A DNA stretch of 64,000 bases from Hyalella azteca (taxonomy: Eukaryota; Arthropoda; Malacostraca; Amphipoda; Hyalellidae), in the NCBI RefSeq assembly GCF_000764305.2, contig NW_025940648.1, positions 32,289-96,288 on the forward strand. The letters run 5' to 3'. The notes under the pieces are model-generated. The model did no database searches, was not told the DNA's origin, and saw nothing but the letters and a program-made list of their open reading frames with translations. Shown here piece by piece: positions 1 to 12,000 of the stretch; position 1 is the first letter of the stretch; every line of letters begins with the position of its first letter. The position numbers were made by a program, and so were the translations under genes.

Positions 1-179
1 GTGTAGGCCACCATCAGAGGCGTTAAGGTCGGGGCCCTGATCATTGACATGAAACCATTCCCTGTTTTTAATTAATAAAATCAATTCCTTTTTTTTTTGT
101 TGGAATGGTGAGTGTGGGAGGCCTTTAAAAAAAAAAAAAAAAACTTAATAAACTATCAAATGAGTCGTGCGTCTCCCAC

Positions 180-3100
180 CTTGACCGTCTTGCCGACCCC
201 CGAGGACGCGAGCAGGCCGAGGCTGCGGCAGTAGCGCACCTGGTTCACGATGGAGCGGTGGCCGCTCAGCTGGAACCGCGGCGGCCGAACTACCACCGGG
301 GCAGCTGTGATAACCATGTCAACCGTATAAGATATTATACCAAGTAAACAGTATAATATATTACTTAATCTTAAGTAACGTAGATCCCGTAAAGTAAATA
401 TCAGTGTCGTTATTGGTCGTCATCACTCAACCAGCGTCACTGAAATAATAATTTCTAGGGTAAAAGTATGTAAAAACATCAAGGGTAATGCGACCGGTCA
501 TTACCATGAAATCTGCGCCGAGAAATTGATCCCCTATAGGATATGAGTAAATACAAAATATGTCGTCGTCACGTTTTTTAGTTCAGAGGAATCAATAATC
601 CTTACGATAATTAATCCTTAGCTTTTTAATCATTTGCCAATAAATTAATCCTGGTGATAATAAATCCTTGTAACTGCAGCGCCTAGCAATTAAAGATAAA
701 TACCTGTTCATTATTGGATCAAAAAGCGTTAAAGCAGTGCAGGTCGTAGAACTGGTCACCACGTGTCCCGAATTAATTAGTCATTTCACTCATTTGTAAA
801 TTAGGAAACTACAATGAATTTCCGGAGAAGACGACACAAAACTCACCTTGAAATTTATTTCACAAAATTCGGCGAAAAAAATCATATCCAAAATGACATG
901 TAAAATAAAAATTGATGAAACTCTACAAAATATAAATAGAGACACAATAAAATAGTATCATTATCTTCAAAAACCAACTACACACGTTACTATCAATCAC
1001 GAAAAACAATTAAGATTGAATTAGAAGGCTAACTCTTGGGCTGAAGTGAGTCTGGCAGCTTCCAGACGTAGACGTTGAAGTCGTCAGAGCCGCACACCAC
1101 GAACTGGTCTCGGTCGCCAGCGAAGCAGCAGCTCTTCATGGTGCACGAGTTGTAGTAAGTCCGTGCGTCGAACTGGGCGGTCAAATGGGGCGTAATTAAT
1201 GCAGGTAAAGGTTTAATCATTGAAACGTTTGATAAAATACTGTTAAAATATGTATTGGTAGTCATGGTGCACGAGTTTTGGTGCGTCAAACTGTGCGGTC
1301 AAATGGGGCGTTATTAATGCAAGTAAAGCTATAATCATTGAAACGTTTGATAAAATACTGTTAAAATATGTATTAGCAGTCATGGTACACGAGTTGTAGT
1401 ACGTCCGTGCTTCGAACTGGGCGGTCAAGTGGGGCGTTATTAATGCAGGCAAGGCTTTCAACATTATCTCGTTTGATAAAATACTGTTAAAATATGTATT
1501 GGCAGTCATGGTGCACGAGTTTTGGTGCTTCGAACAGCGCTGTCAAATGGGCGATAGAAATTCAAGCAATTGTTTTTTCAACGTGGAACCGTTTGAAAAA
1601 ATATAATAAAAATCTATGCTGGCTGGACCAATTTTATTGAAAAATAACTGTACATTTATACAGACAGAGACAGATGCAGGGATGAGCAAGGAAAGGAATG
1701 AAGAAGCCAGAAAAATCAATCCTAGTGAATAACTATTCAATGATAAATATTTCTATGCTTCCATAGCAATAAATACAGAACCTAGTGCACAGATATTGAA
1801 TTGAGTAAAAAAATTTACTGCGCCAGCAGTAGACCTTCGTCAAAAGAATCTGACATTCAACCTCTTCTTATACACTAATAAATATAGATGCGTTAGCCAC
1901 ACTTCGTTAATAATTTTAAATTATTGACAAAATTGCGAGTTTTTCTAGGTAATAATTTTATTGAGCAATAAAGTTACCTCAGCGAGAGGCTGGTCGTTAT
2001 TGACGTTGTAGAGCACAGGACAGCGTCGGCGCCGCACAGCGAACACCTGCTTCCCGGAGCTGCTGAACGTGGCGCTCATGGAGGAGCGCTCGCCTTTCCT
2101 GCCCCCATACCGGATCACCGGCCTGCAGCCCAACAAATATTGGTAGTAAAATTATTTGATAATATTTACTCCAAAACAAAATAATGTTTTTAGCTGAGGT
2201 ACAAGAATAAGAGCCAGTGACTAATCAATATTTCTAGCTAGAGTAAAATAACTTGGACACACTCAAGTATGGAAGATATAGATTATATTGGGTGATTTAC
2301 AATAACAATGGTCTGCAATTGAGAAAATACTTCGATCAGAAGTAAGATAACAGTCTCCAAAGCATGGATGCTATCATGCTATTAGGTAAAGTTCAAACAA
2401 CCGGGCTAGCAACAGTCGAGATGAATTTCATGCAATGATAGACACGAGATTGCAAACATTAATAAACACTCATTACTTGGGAACAGGAGTTTTGCTAACA
2501 TTCACCTAGTCTTCTCGTTGAGTCTTGGCCAAACCTATAAAATATTGTGCCTGAACACCGCTTTAATTAACAAAGAAATAATAATTATTTAGCTGTGTCC
2601 ATGCAGCCTCAAAAAATGATAAAATTGCTTACATGGTGGACTTTCTGGAGTCCCAGAGAGCAACGCCCTCTTTGTAGTTGGCCGTGAGCAGCAGCGTGGA
2701 CAGCTGAGGGTGGAACTGCACCGAATGGTATGCATAGAACGACTCCGGGAGTTGGGTTTTCCCTAGAAAACAACAAGGCTATGTTCAATAGGAAAATTAT
2801 ACAGTCTAGTGAGATGTTGATTCCAAAATGTGGTATGTACCTAACATACTTTTTTGTAATCTAAACCATCCCAATTCAGACGCCAAACTAAATTTATTTA
2901 TGAGAATAAATCAGTTTTTACAGACATCTAATGAAACTTGAAATATTATCAAGTAAGGAAGAGATGAAAAATTGAAGGAGGGAGAAGCTTGAAGAAATTT
3001 TTTCCCATCACAAGTTTCTTCTTAAAGCTTGTTTGCAAGAATAAAATTTCAAAAATTACAGAAACTTCAAACATGATCATTATTAGGGCATACTATGAGA

Positions 3101-5001
3101 CACTATAATTTGGAAATGAAATAAATATGATAGTAAAAATTCAAATTCAAAGAAGCAAGCCATCAACAGTCAATATCATTACCTCCAGAGCCATTAAACC
3201 GAAGTCTAGTGTCGACGAGGAAGAGTCCACCATTCTCACATGCAGCAGCATATACCATATCCTGCTTGGGGTCCACATGCACACAGTAGACAGCTCCCTC
3301 ATACTGGTCACTGCGGAGGCACTTTTGTCTGCAAGAACAATGTTATTGAAGGCAATCCTAATATTTAGTTAAAAAAGTAACACAGATCTGCAAGTTAAGA
3401 CATGGATTTGGGATTTGAATATCTTAAGAATTTTTGCAAAAAACGGAACACAAAACATCTAATTAATAAAAAATTCATATTTGTATGAATGATATGTGCA
3501 GCTTTAGCACAACCAGAGGTATTAATTTTAAAAATCCTCCAATTTCCAAGAGCATGGATGCAAGACATGTATATGAACTACTATAACATTAAGGACAATG
3601 AAAAATTTGTAGTTATTTATGTGATAATAGTTTAAAATTCCTCACTCATCCATCATGAACCTTGCTCTCAATAAACAGTATAAAACTAATGAAAATTTTC
3701 AATTGCATATCAACTCCCAAACACAGGTACCATGAGATATATAATTTATTCATTATTGAACATTAATATTTATTAATAATTCATTGTGTCTATACCATGT
3801 GCAAATGTATCCAATACATTTATATCTAATAAACATTACACATGGCTAAGGAGTTTTTATCCAAGATTGTTAATGCACACTCAACTTTCAAGCTATTAAC
3901 ATCTAAAGCAATGAATTAAATTATCAAATATTATACATATAATATTAACTTTTAATTATAAAATTAAATTATATTTTAAATTATTAATATATAAAATGAT
4001 TCAATCTAGCACATAAATTAGCATATTGAGACACCCACGTGGTTATATCATGTTGGAGAACAATCTGGTCATTGCCAGCAGAGAAGATCTTATCACATGA
4101 TGGTGTGAAGGCAAGGCTAAATATGTTACTCTTGTGTTTCTTTTGCATGGCACGTGGAGGAGCTGTATGAGGCACATTGTCATGGCTCCTGTCATAGCGG
4201 CTGTCATTTCTTCTTGCAGTAGAGACATTTGAAACTAATGGCTTGGGTGAATGACTTAATATACTATTGTTGATGTTCCACAGGAGAACAAGTCTGTCAT
4301 CTCCCCCTGAAAAAAGAAGATGTTTAAGCCAATGGGTTTAGTGATCTATCTTCCTCCTTGTAATACCAATTTACATAGTAATAGTAATATTAGAGCTAAA
4401 AATAATTTAATAACTGCAATATACCTAGTACTGAAAAAGTCAATAAATCATGAAGTAATATTATGTGATTCAAATAACACATCATGGAGTTTCAGCATCA
4501 ATGCAATAAAAATTTAAACTTAGTAATTAAATTTGAAGAATCTATCCCACAAATGAGAAAATTTGCTGTTACTGCTTGACTTTGCCTGTAAGAAAAATCA
4601 TTACACAATTTTCCTATTTACTTCAGAAATTTTTAGACTATTCACTGCTTGAATATTCTACAGACTAACCATACAATTAAAATATACAAAATAATAAGAC
4701 TGACTATTTTCTGAGCACATCATGTTAAATTTGTTAATAACTTATTAATTAGGATGACCAAATCCATCTCACCTGATGCAAGGAAGGTCCCATTATTTGA
4801 AAAGTCCAAAGCATTGACACATCCAAAGTGTGCCACAAGATCTTTTTGATGAAGTGTCTTGCATGCATCAAACCTGGTAGACAGGATACCTTGAGGGTGT
4901 AAAATGCCATACAATTGACGGTTCACAAGGAAATTGGGCAGAGAAAAGGCATTTAAATTAGGCTTGTATGAATACTGAGAAGAATTTTCCAGAACCATCA
5001 T
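180..5001 (-). CDS. DCAF5: DCAF5-like WD40 protein, 5' part of gene (seven coding exons seen)
   Basis: Exons on the minus strand are 5001-4773, 4306-4039, 3328-3183, 2762-2633, 2122-1978, 1172-1034 and 304-180. All have GT-AG borders and the phases chain without a break, giving 394 residues before the gene leaves the window. Conserved blocks typical of DCAF5 are visible in order: DLVAHFGCVNALDFSNNG, GGDDRLVLLWNI, NIFSLAFTPSCDKIFSAGND, YHSVQFHP, YYNSCTMKSCCFAGDRDQ and GHRSIVNQVRY. These form WD40 propeller repeats. In known animals DCAF5 is a substrate receptor of the DDB1-CUL4 E3 ubiquitin ligase; that role is inferred from family only. The start at 5001 is the first of two adjacent ATGs (second at 4998) and gives an N-terminus of expected length. 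A patch between exons 1 and 2 (SHSPKPLVSNV and on) is longer than I expect for the family. The C-terminal half lies outside the window. Confidence 0.87.
1137..1625 (-). repeat. Tandem duplication of the intron/exon 6 border of DCAF5
   Basis: About four copies of a 118-126 bp unit begin at 1137, 1263, 1381 and 1507. Each carries the 3' end of the intron plus the first ~40 nt of exon 6. Only the copy nearest 1034 continues into the full exon (KSCCFAGDRDQ). Copies 2 and 3 keep an AG acceptor and an in-frame exon start such as QFEARTYYNSCTM, then run back into intron sequence. The fourth copy is diverged and has lost the CAG. Confidence 0.85.
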
Positions 5002-5126
5002 TCAAATTGGAGTACTGTGAGAAATTATTTAATTAAATGATCTGTCCAAAGAAATGGTAAAGATAATTTGCCATAAAAATTAATTTTCTGTAAAAAAATT
5101 AAATTATTACCTGCTATCAGTACTAT

Positions 5127-5173
5127 ATAGGCTGCATTCAGTGCATTGCACTGATTGCAGCAATGCAGCCTAT
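5127..5173. repeat. Short hairpin, 12-bp arms
   Basis: ATAGGCTGCATT at 5127-5138 is matched by its exact reverse complement at 5162-5173 with a 23-nt loop. It lies about 130 bp upstream of the DCAF5 start codon. The arms are shorter than a usual miRNA precursor stem. Confidence 0.6.
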
Positions 5174-5569
5174 GCATAGAGGATAATTTTAATAATAATC
5201 AAAATGACTAAGGTCATAACTTTAATGGAGTGCTTTCAAATAGCAAACTAAATTAAATTCACATATATAACCTAATACTAACAGTAAAGTTACTTTTAAT
5301 TGTCATTCTAATACCTATGTAAATTTAGAACATAATTTATATTAAGGAGAGAATTCTTTTTCCCCGGATCCAGCTCTTATGTCTTAATGTCTAATAAAAT
5401 TCAGGATTGGAATTTTTCTAGGCTAGCCTACTTGTTTCTGAAATCTTGTGGCTCCGCTCCAGCGTAATTAAACTTTAACATACCTAATTGGAATCTCGCA
5501 GCCCAAATTGGGCACTTTTGTTAACAATCAAGTAGGAGGTACTGACTAGTATGGACTATGGAATATATC

Positions 5570-5690
5570 TACTTGGCAAGCCGCGACTGAATTTTTCGAG
5601 CCGTGGTTTTATGGACTTCCCAGCCGTGATTCCATTTCTACGAGCCGTGATTCTATTTCACCGAGCCGTGAATTCCATATCTCGGCCATA
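5570..5690. repeat. Degenerate ~22-bp tandem repeat (GAGCCGTGATTC core)
   Basis: About five imperfect units carry the core GAGCCGTG followed by a T-rich spacer. It looks like an old minisatellite. Confidence 0.6.
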
Positions 5691-6494
5691 TTTCTGCAAG
5701 ATATTTTTGGCGGAAACGGTAAAGCAATGCGGATTGCCGAAGTTGAAAATTTTATGAAATGACATGTTTGCGAAGTGCAAACCGCAATTTTTTAATCAAA
5801 CAAAAATTTATGACATTCGAGCAGCGAGATTTCATACCTACTGAAATTATATGATATTAGAGCCGCGATATTTCAGACAAAAATAGGACTTTTCCAGACT
5901 AGGGTACTGAGGTACCTAATTCAACATTTCAACTGACAGAAATTTCGCAGTTCTGGAAAAAAGGCATAAAATGAAGGGAGAATTCTAGTTGCGGCCCTAA
6001 AGGTAGATGTTTTCTTTTCCACACTTGATGACGTCTATGAAGCTAGTTAGGCTACAAGATATTGAATAAAATATTAAAATTTATTGAGAAATTATGAGTG
6101 AACTGTTTCTGACAAAAATACCTTGTTTGCTTCTCTTCTTCTGCGAGGGCCCACAAATGATGTAGATATTAGCCTATCCTAATTCCTATGTACCTATATA
6201 ATAAAAATTTTGTCCATAGGCCATAGCTAGCTAACTGCATACAACTATGGTCTGTACTGTCTTTGTCACAGACTCACGTCTCACAGTACTGTGTTTAGTG
6301 TGTTATATGTCTTAGGTACTGACGTACTGTCTGAGTCAGTGTGTACTTTGCACAACAAATTTAACATGACAACTCTATTTAATTCCAGCCTTCAGGAAAA
6401 TGTTCCCACTTTCAGATGTGCATTCCTTCCAATTTGGCCCACACGTGTATCGTTTAATTACTACGTACGGTAGATTGTCCCTTAGACGGTGGAC

Positions 6495-6881
6495 CTGTTA
6501 AGGGGACCGGCTACCCTCCGGAAAAACTTCTACAGTTATTATCCGATCATCATGAAACTTCGCTTACATATGCAAAATGTAAATATAAGAACATTTTGCT
6601 CGTATGAATTTTTCGAAAAAATATATAGAAAACGTGAAATTCATAGAAAACGGCTAAAAAAGAAACTATATTCAAAGATTTCAGCAGCTAATTACTTTAT
6701 ATCTAATTAGTTAAAGAACTCTGCCACCCGCTTCCCTTTAAAGAGACGTCATGAACGTAAATATTGGCGTACAGCGATGGCAGTGGTACCATTGGAAAGA
6801 GCAGAATTTCAGCTTTAAGATGAGCTCAAAAACCGGAAAAGCCAAAATTGAAAATTTTAGGGTAGCCGGTCCCCTTAACAG
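6495..6881. mobile_element. MITE-like element with 23-bp terminal inverted repeats
   Basis: The left end at 6495 (CTGTTAAGGGGACCGGCTAC and three more bases) is the exact reverse complement of the right end finishing at 6881. The ~387 bp interior has no long open frame and no transposase motif, so it is probably a non-autonomous DNA transposon. Flanking target duplications are not obvious. Short open frames at 6489-6710 and 6751-7047 are internal to or overlap it and are not treated as genes. Confidence 0.75.
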
Positions 6882-7559
6882 TAGGCCTAACTGTCTAAGT
6901 CTGCGGATTCTGAGGCTGCTGAACTACTGTGATTGGTTGGCCTTTGTTCCAGCTGTTTGTTTTGGGACATCAGCTGTTTCTGCAGCATCCGAAACATTGG
7001 AAGTATGCGAAAAGGTACTTCGACAAAAAAATTTGCAATGCAACTAATTATCAAAAATAGTTAAGAAATGTTGGAAAGATACTCAGTCAAAAAATTAGTA
7101 CGATAATAATCACCAGAAATTTTTAAGCAAATGAATTTATCGTGCATTTTTCTGTGTTTTGTCTAACGCATAATTCACATAGGAGACCCCATGTTAGTCA
7201 GTGATGCACATGTAGTCCACTGCACCGAATTAGTTAGGACTGCTGAGAGGGTTATTTTCATTCGCCTAATTCACGAGAAAATTTCCGAAAATATATGAAC
7301 ATCAGGCGGGTTAGCTCGGAAACGTTTTGGAATGTGGATGCGATGACGATCAGTGTGATCACTTGTGAGTCAATATTGTGTGTCAACTGCGACAAAGTTA
7401 CGTCTCGGAAAAATTTACGACTGGACTTGCGGCCGGTCTCGCGTCTAATATCCAAATTTAGTGAACAAGGAATATCTCCCAAAGTAATGAACGTAGCTCG
7501 ATGAAACTTGGTACAGGTATCCATTTGGTCCTGACAGCTGACAGTGATGTTTAGCTCGT

Positions 7560-8040
7560 GAATTTTTTTCTTGCAATTTCACCTTCATTTGTGAGTTATA
7601 TAGCAATACGTGACGAAATTCACAATGAGCAAGAAAATTATTCTAAACTACTGTACATATTTAAATAAAACATTGAATATTCAAACCTAATCTCCCAACG
7701 GTGATGTTTAGCTCGTGACAATTTTTAGAGCATTTTCTCATTTATGGAAAAAATGCACCATTGTGGTCGCCATGTCCGTCTGTCTGTTCGTCCGTCCGTG
7801 ACCTCAAGTTTTCGTCGACGAGAAAATGCGCTCTCTGTCACTCACTGCTGAGTACTGAGTTATATATATATTTTTTAATTTTGCCTTTGTTTGCGTGTTT
7901 TTTCCATATTCGTGATTTAAACAGCAATACGTGCTTAAATTCGTAGTCAACAAGAAATTTCTCCTAAAATACTGAACAGGTTTGAACGAAACGAATGTGA
8001 ATAGGCTAACTAACCTCCCAACGGTGATGTTTAGCTCGGG
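7560..8040 (+). repeat. Two diverged copies of a dispersed ~155-bp repeat
   Basis: Two stretches, about 7560-7715 and 7885-8040, share the order: C/T-rich segment, 'gcaatacgtg', 'caagaaa..tt.t..taaa.tactg', then CCAACGGTGATGTTTAGCTC. The terminal block recurs at 7540-7560 and at 18823-18845, so this is a dispersed family. The 7727-7870 inverted-repeat element sits between the two copies. Confidence 0.6.
7727..7870 (+). mobile_element. Dispersed element with GCGCATTTTCTC inverted arms, copy 1
   Basis: Layout: an arm like AGCGCATTTTCTC (first bases altered here), then ATGGAAAAAATGCAC, a GTCC/GTCT minisatellite, CGTTTTCGTCGACGAG (here AGTTTTCGTCGACGAG), the reverse-complement arm GAGAAAATGCGCT, then a tail ending GAGTACTGAGTTATA. 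Three more copies occur at 13891-14034 (minus), 22061-22220 and 44077-44220. Confidence 0.8.
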
Positions 8041-8135
8041 TTAGCAATAGTTCGATGAAAGTGTTTCCCGTCAACGGCTGCTGGAGAGGCTCCATTTCAC
8101 GCTAGTCACGTCTGTCTTTGAAGTTCTTCAGAGAA

Positions 8136-8157
8136 GTCAGTTGCAGCTTCTTCTAAG
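8136..8157 (+). promoter_or_regulatory. Candidate start site and 5' non-coding exon of the CW-domain gene
   Basis: An arthropod initiator match TCAGTT at 8138 precedes a strong donor, CTAAG then GTAAGT, at 8157/8158. The matching acceptor TTATTCAG ends at 9074, fourteen bases before the start codon at 9089. This suggests a spliced 5' leader. The exon may begin further upstream, as only the donor is well supported. Confidence 0.4.
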
Positions 8158-9088
8158 GTAAGTTAATGTTATTCTCGCTACGAAAATGACGCTAAAAATT
8201 TACTTAAATATATGAAACAAATCGCACAAACGTATTTTGTTGTATTATATATTGTAATTAAAAACGAAGATCATTTAGTCTAGCGGCCGAACGACAATAT
8301 TACCGTAATGTACGGTTTAGCATGTGTTTCGACGAGAAATCTGAGATGATCACAACTTTTACCACATCAAATTATTTTTACCGAACATACGTGTATAAGC
8401 AAAAATGGTTGTAATAATTTCTTTTCCCGCACTGATGCAACGAAGTTTTAAACGGATCTTTTGAGCAATTATAACAGTTCCTCTGCCTAGAAAATATTGT
8501 CCACTACCTTGTCTCGTTACTAATTTCATCGAGATACTGATCTGAACCTTAGGATAAATTAAATGTTCAGTAATAACGGAAATTCGTAACGAAAATTTAT
8601 TCTATCAGTCATTAGAGATCAAATATGGATTAATATATCAAATGATCGATTACGGAAACTATGGGTGGCCACGAGAGACTCTTGATGGCCGGCGTCGTCA
8701 AGGTTGTCCGAAGGTCATTATAGGTTTTCAATGCCTTGAGTGTTTTAAGATTAGATTCGCTAGAGTAATTCAAAATCAATTGAAATATAGCGGTTGCTAA
8801 TACTAGTACTGATACTTTCATATTTTTTGGACATCATGAAGCCCAAAAATGTATATTAAATTCATTGTTGTTAGATGAACATTTGCTCATTGTTTAGCTT
8901 AGATTAAATATGTGACGCGTATTGCTTCTTGTTGAATTTATCTACAGTAGTTGGTGTATTGAATATCGCTATTCACCACAAAATCATTTTACTAGCTCAC
9001 TAACATTAATATGAAAGAGGTATTTTTTAAAATATATTAATGAGGTGAATAAATCATAGTTAACACTTATTCAGGTTACCTAGCAAGC

Positions 9089-12000
9089 ATGTCTCAGAGA
9101 AATGAAGGCCACCTCTCGGGCATGCATTCGTTGCACAGAAGCGTGGCGAGTGTGGTGTCTGGAATGTTCCCTACCGCGACGGCGGCCGGTGACCGTCATG
9201 ACTCTCATCCGATCTACCCTGACGCTGAAATAAAAACTGAGAACTTGGTTGAAATAGAAGATGAAGATTTATTTGCATCGCAAGCCGCTAACGACGAACA
9301 ACTTAGTTCGCAGCGCGGGATGGATGGTGATGCTTTCGACGTACTGTCGCAGGGCTCGGGGATGCTCTCTTTCTCGCAAGTAGCGAAGTCCTACGACGAG
9401 GCAAGTCAATCGTTGCTGGGAGCAGGGAACGACCAAAGCAGTCAAGACTCCAGCGCAGGCTTTACCCAAATATTGGAAGATATCAGCAAAAATTTTGAAA
9501 CCCAGTACCCGGACAGCTCTCAGAGAAGCAGTTTTGGGAGAGAGCCGCGCTCTCTGTTCTCGTCTGCGTCGGCGCTGACTAAGAATTTTGGACTAGGACG
9601 AGATCAAAATCAAAGCTCACCGCAGTCAACTGAACGAAACGTTCCACTCAATAACCCCAGTGGGAAGTTCTCAACCAGCATCTGCAGGCCTCTGCCGCTA
9701 GTACCGATTACCCCATTCACCACAAACGGAAATTTAATCAAAAAATCCCAGAGCAGCTTCGCCGTCGCCCCAAAGCAAGCATTTTCTGTAGCCAACGGTG
9801 CTAACAGAGCTCCGGGAAACATCACCAACTCATTCAGCACCACCGACAACTTGTGTGAGTCATTTTACAGTAGCCCAGGCACTGTCGACAGTTTCACAGA
9901 CTCCGGAGGCACAGGAGGCGATCCTCGAGAGTCGCGTGACTGCAGCGTGCCAGCGTACGCCAGAGCCCCGCCCTTCGCGCGCACTCAGACGGCCAGCAAC
10001 AAGGACACGTCGTCGTTTCAGGCGTCTAAAGGCCGCGAGTTTGCAAACAAACAATCTGGTAATATTTTCCTGTCTGCAGGAAGGGGATTACAAGAAAATG
10101 AATCGTATAATCTCTCTCAGGAATTCCCTACAAATCGTGTCGGCGTCGGAAAAGAAAATGACGCGAACCATGCAGGCCCTCGATCCGGTGATTTTTTCCA
10201 ACGAGCTGGAAAACCTGAAAATCCTTTCCAGCAAGTTGACAGCAGCCAAAATCTCTTCCAGATGAAGAACAGTAATTACAATCATGCAGCGGGTACTGAG
10301 CTCACGGATCGCAGGAATGTCATGTCATCACAATCTGATGCAGCGATGGAGGCATTTGACGATGGAGGCAAGGCTGAGTCCGAAGCTCCGAAGCCTACCT
10401 CGAGCGCACCTATACGACCTGTTTTTGGAAAAAGCCAAAAAGTTGCACCAAATTTCAAACCTGTTTTCAAGAAACCTGTTATCAATAAGACTACGGGTAA
10501 TGAAATAACCAATTCAATAACTAATATAAGTAATTCATCGGAGCTTCGTGGAAATCTAAAAGCTTCCCAGATGAACGGACAGAAACAAATGGCAGTAACT
10601 GGGAACTCAAAAAAATATTCTGATACAAAATGCACTTCTCAAGTTTGCAAACCAACTTACTCCGTTAAGAACGAGCACAATGGGTCCGTTTCAGTCTCGA
10701 TCCCGCACCGATCAGGAGAACCCTCGGTCAACAGAGAGGCGTTGCCGGAGGTGAAGGATGTCACAGTGCAAGGGAAACTTCCTCCTAATCTCAGTCCTGC
10801 AAGTGCAAGTAATGAGAACCATGTAACTACCGAGAGTAATACCGGTGATCAGAATTCTGCGTCGGAATCAAAAGAGTACTCAGCAACGAAAGAAATTATT
10901 GATAGTGGTGAATCGTCGAATCGTCAAAGCTCAAAGCCATTGAAGTTGAAAAAGACAAACTCGGTACCAAAGCCCAAAATAATCATCAAGGCTGAGAGAG
11001 AACTCTGCAACTTGGAAGACGAGGAATTTATGGCCGCCCCCACAAACTCCAAGTCGGCAAAAAGTGCTGGAGCTGGCAAGCCAAAAGCTCATCCCAAGCC
11101 TAAGAACGGTGGACGGGATAAACCATCAAGCCCTTGGCAGCAGGCAAGTCACCTTGCCTACTTTAAACAGAAAATGTCGTTTTTGTACACTGGGACGACT
11201 AATCCTCCGAGCACAGTTTCAGCAGAGGGCAAAGGCGTGTGCAAGCGAGGGGCAACATCTCAAGAACCTATGATATTGAAACAGGTTAATGAAAAGCTCT
11301 TATTCAGCGATGAGAATGTTCCCAGTTCTGCTAACCGCATCCAGCAGAACCAAGGAAAATGGCAATCCTCTCCTGTTGACCAGCAGGGAAACTCGACTTC
11401 TGAAGGGGGAGAGCGCGGCGACCCGAGCAGTTATGAAATCAACTCGTCGCTTGTGGCGGATGTTGGGGTCAGTTCTAATAGGGGATTGGGGTTCTCTAAT
11501 TGTCGCGGATGTTGGGGTCAGTTCTCTACTCAATTGCAATATTTTAATATTAAGGAACAGGTTAATTCAAACATAAGTAATGCATGTATGAATGAGTCTA
11601 ATACATAACTGATCAAAGGAAATCTTGCTTCCCAAATGTCAGTAGGAGAGCAAAATATTCATAAATTTCTTCTCGGTATAAATTCTACGCTTTAACCAAT
11701 TATGAGTCTTGTATAAAAGGATACTCCTTCTTACGGGCTGCTTTTATTCATTTCGGTTATTTAGGTGGGTTATTAATTACTTTTTTGGGGAATTTCAAAC
11801 AAATATAAATAATTTTTATGAATACTGCAATATGTTGAGATGGGAATAAGTTTGAAACTTGCTTCAAATTTTCAGCAGGTCGCAATGTTATCCAATTTAT
11901 CATTTTTCAAGGTTCAAAAACAATGTTTTTAAGATATGCAATGCGCATTATTTTAATGATTCAAGCTTTTATTTATGAGATACAATTGAGCAAAATATTT

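Larger units (their letters stand above)
5002..8135. other. Intergenic spacer between DCAF5 and the CW-domain gene
   Basis: No coding exon is recognisable. It holds a 12-bp-arm hairpin at 5127-5173, a degenerate repeat around GAGCCGTGATTC at 5570-5690, an inverted-repeat element at 6495-6881, and two diverged copies of a ~155 bp repeat within 7560-8040. Short open frames here overlap these repeats and resemble no family I know. The DCAF5 promoter should lie just above 5001, but I see no clear core element. Confidence 0.5.

Noticed and set aside
1243..1509. Separate minus-strand gene of 88 residues
   Set aside because: It is made of the duplicated exon 6 border copies of DCAF5, not an independent gene.
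9798..10265. 155-residue alternative-frame ORF inside the large first exon of the CW-domain gene
   Set aside because: Shadow frame of the 9089 exon; the main frame is far longer and joins in phase to downstream exons.
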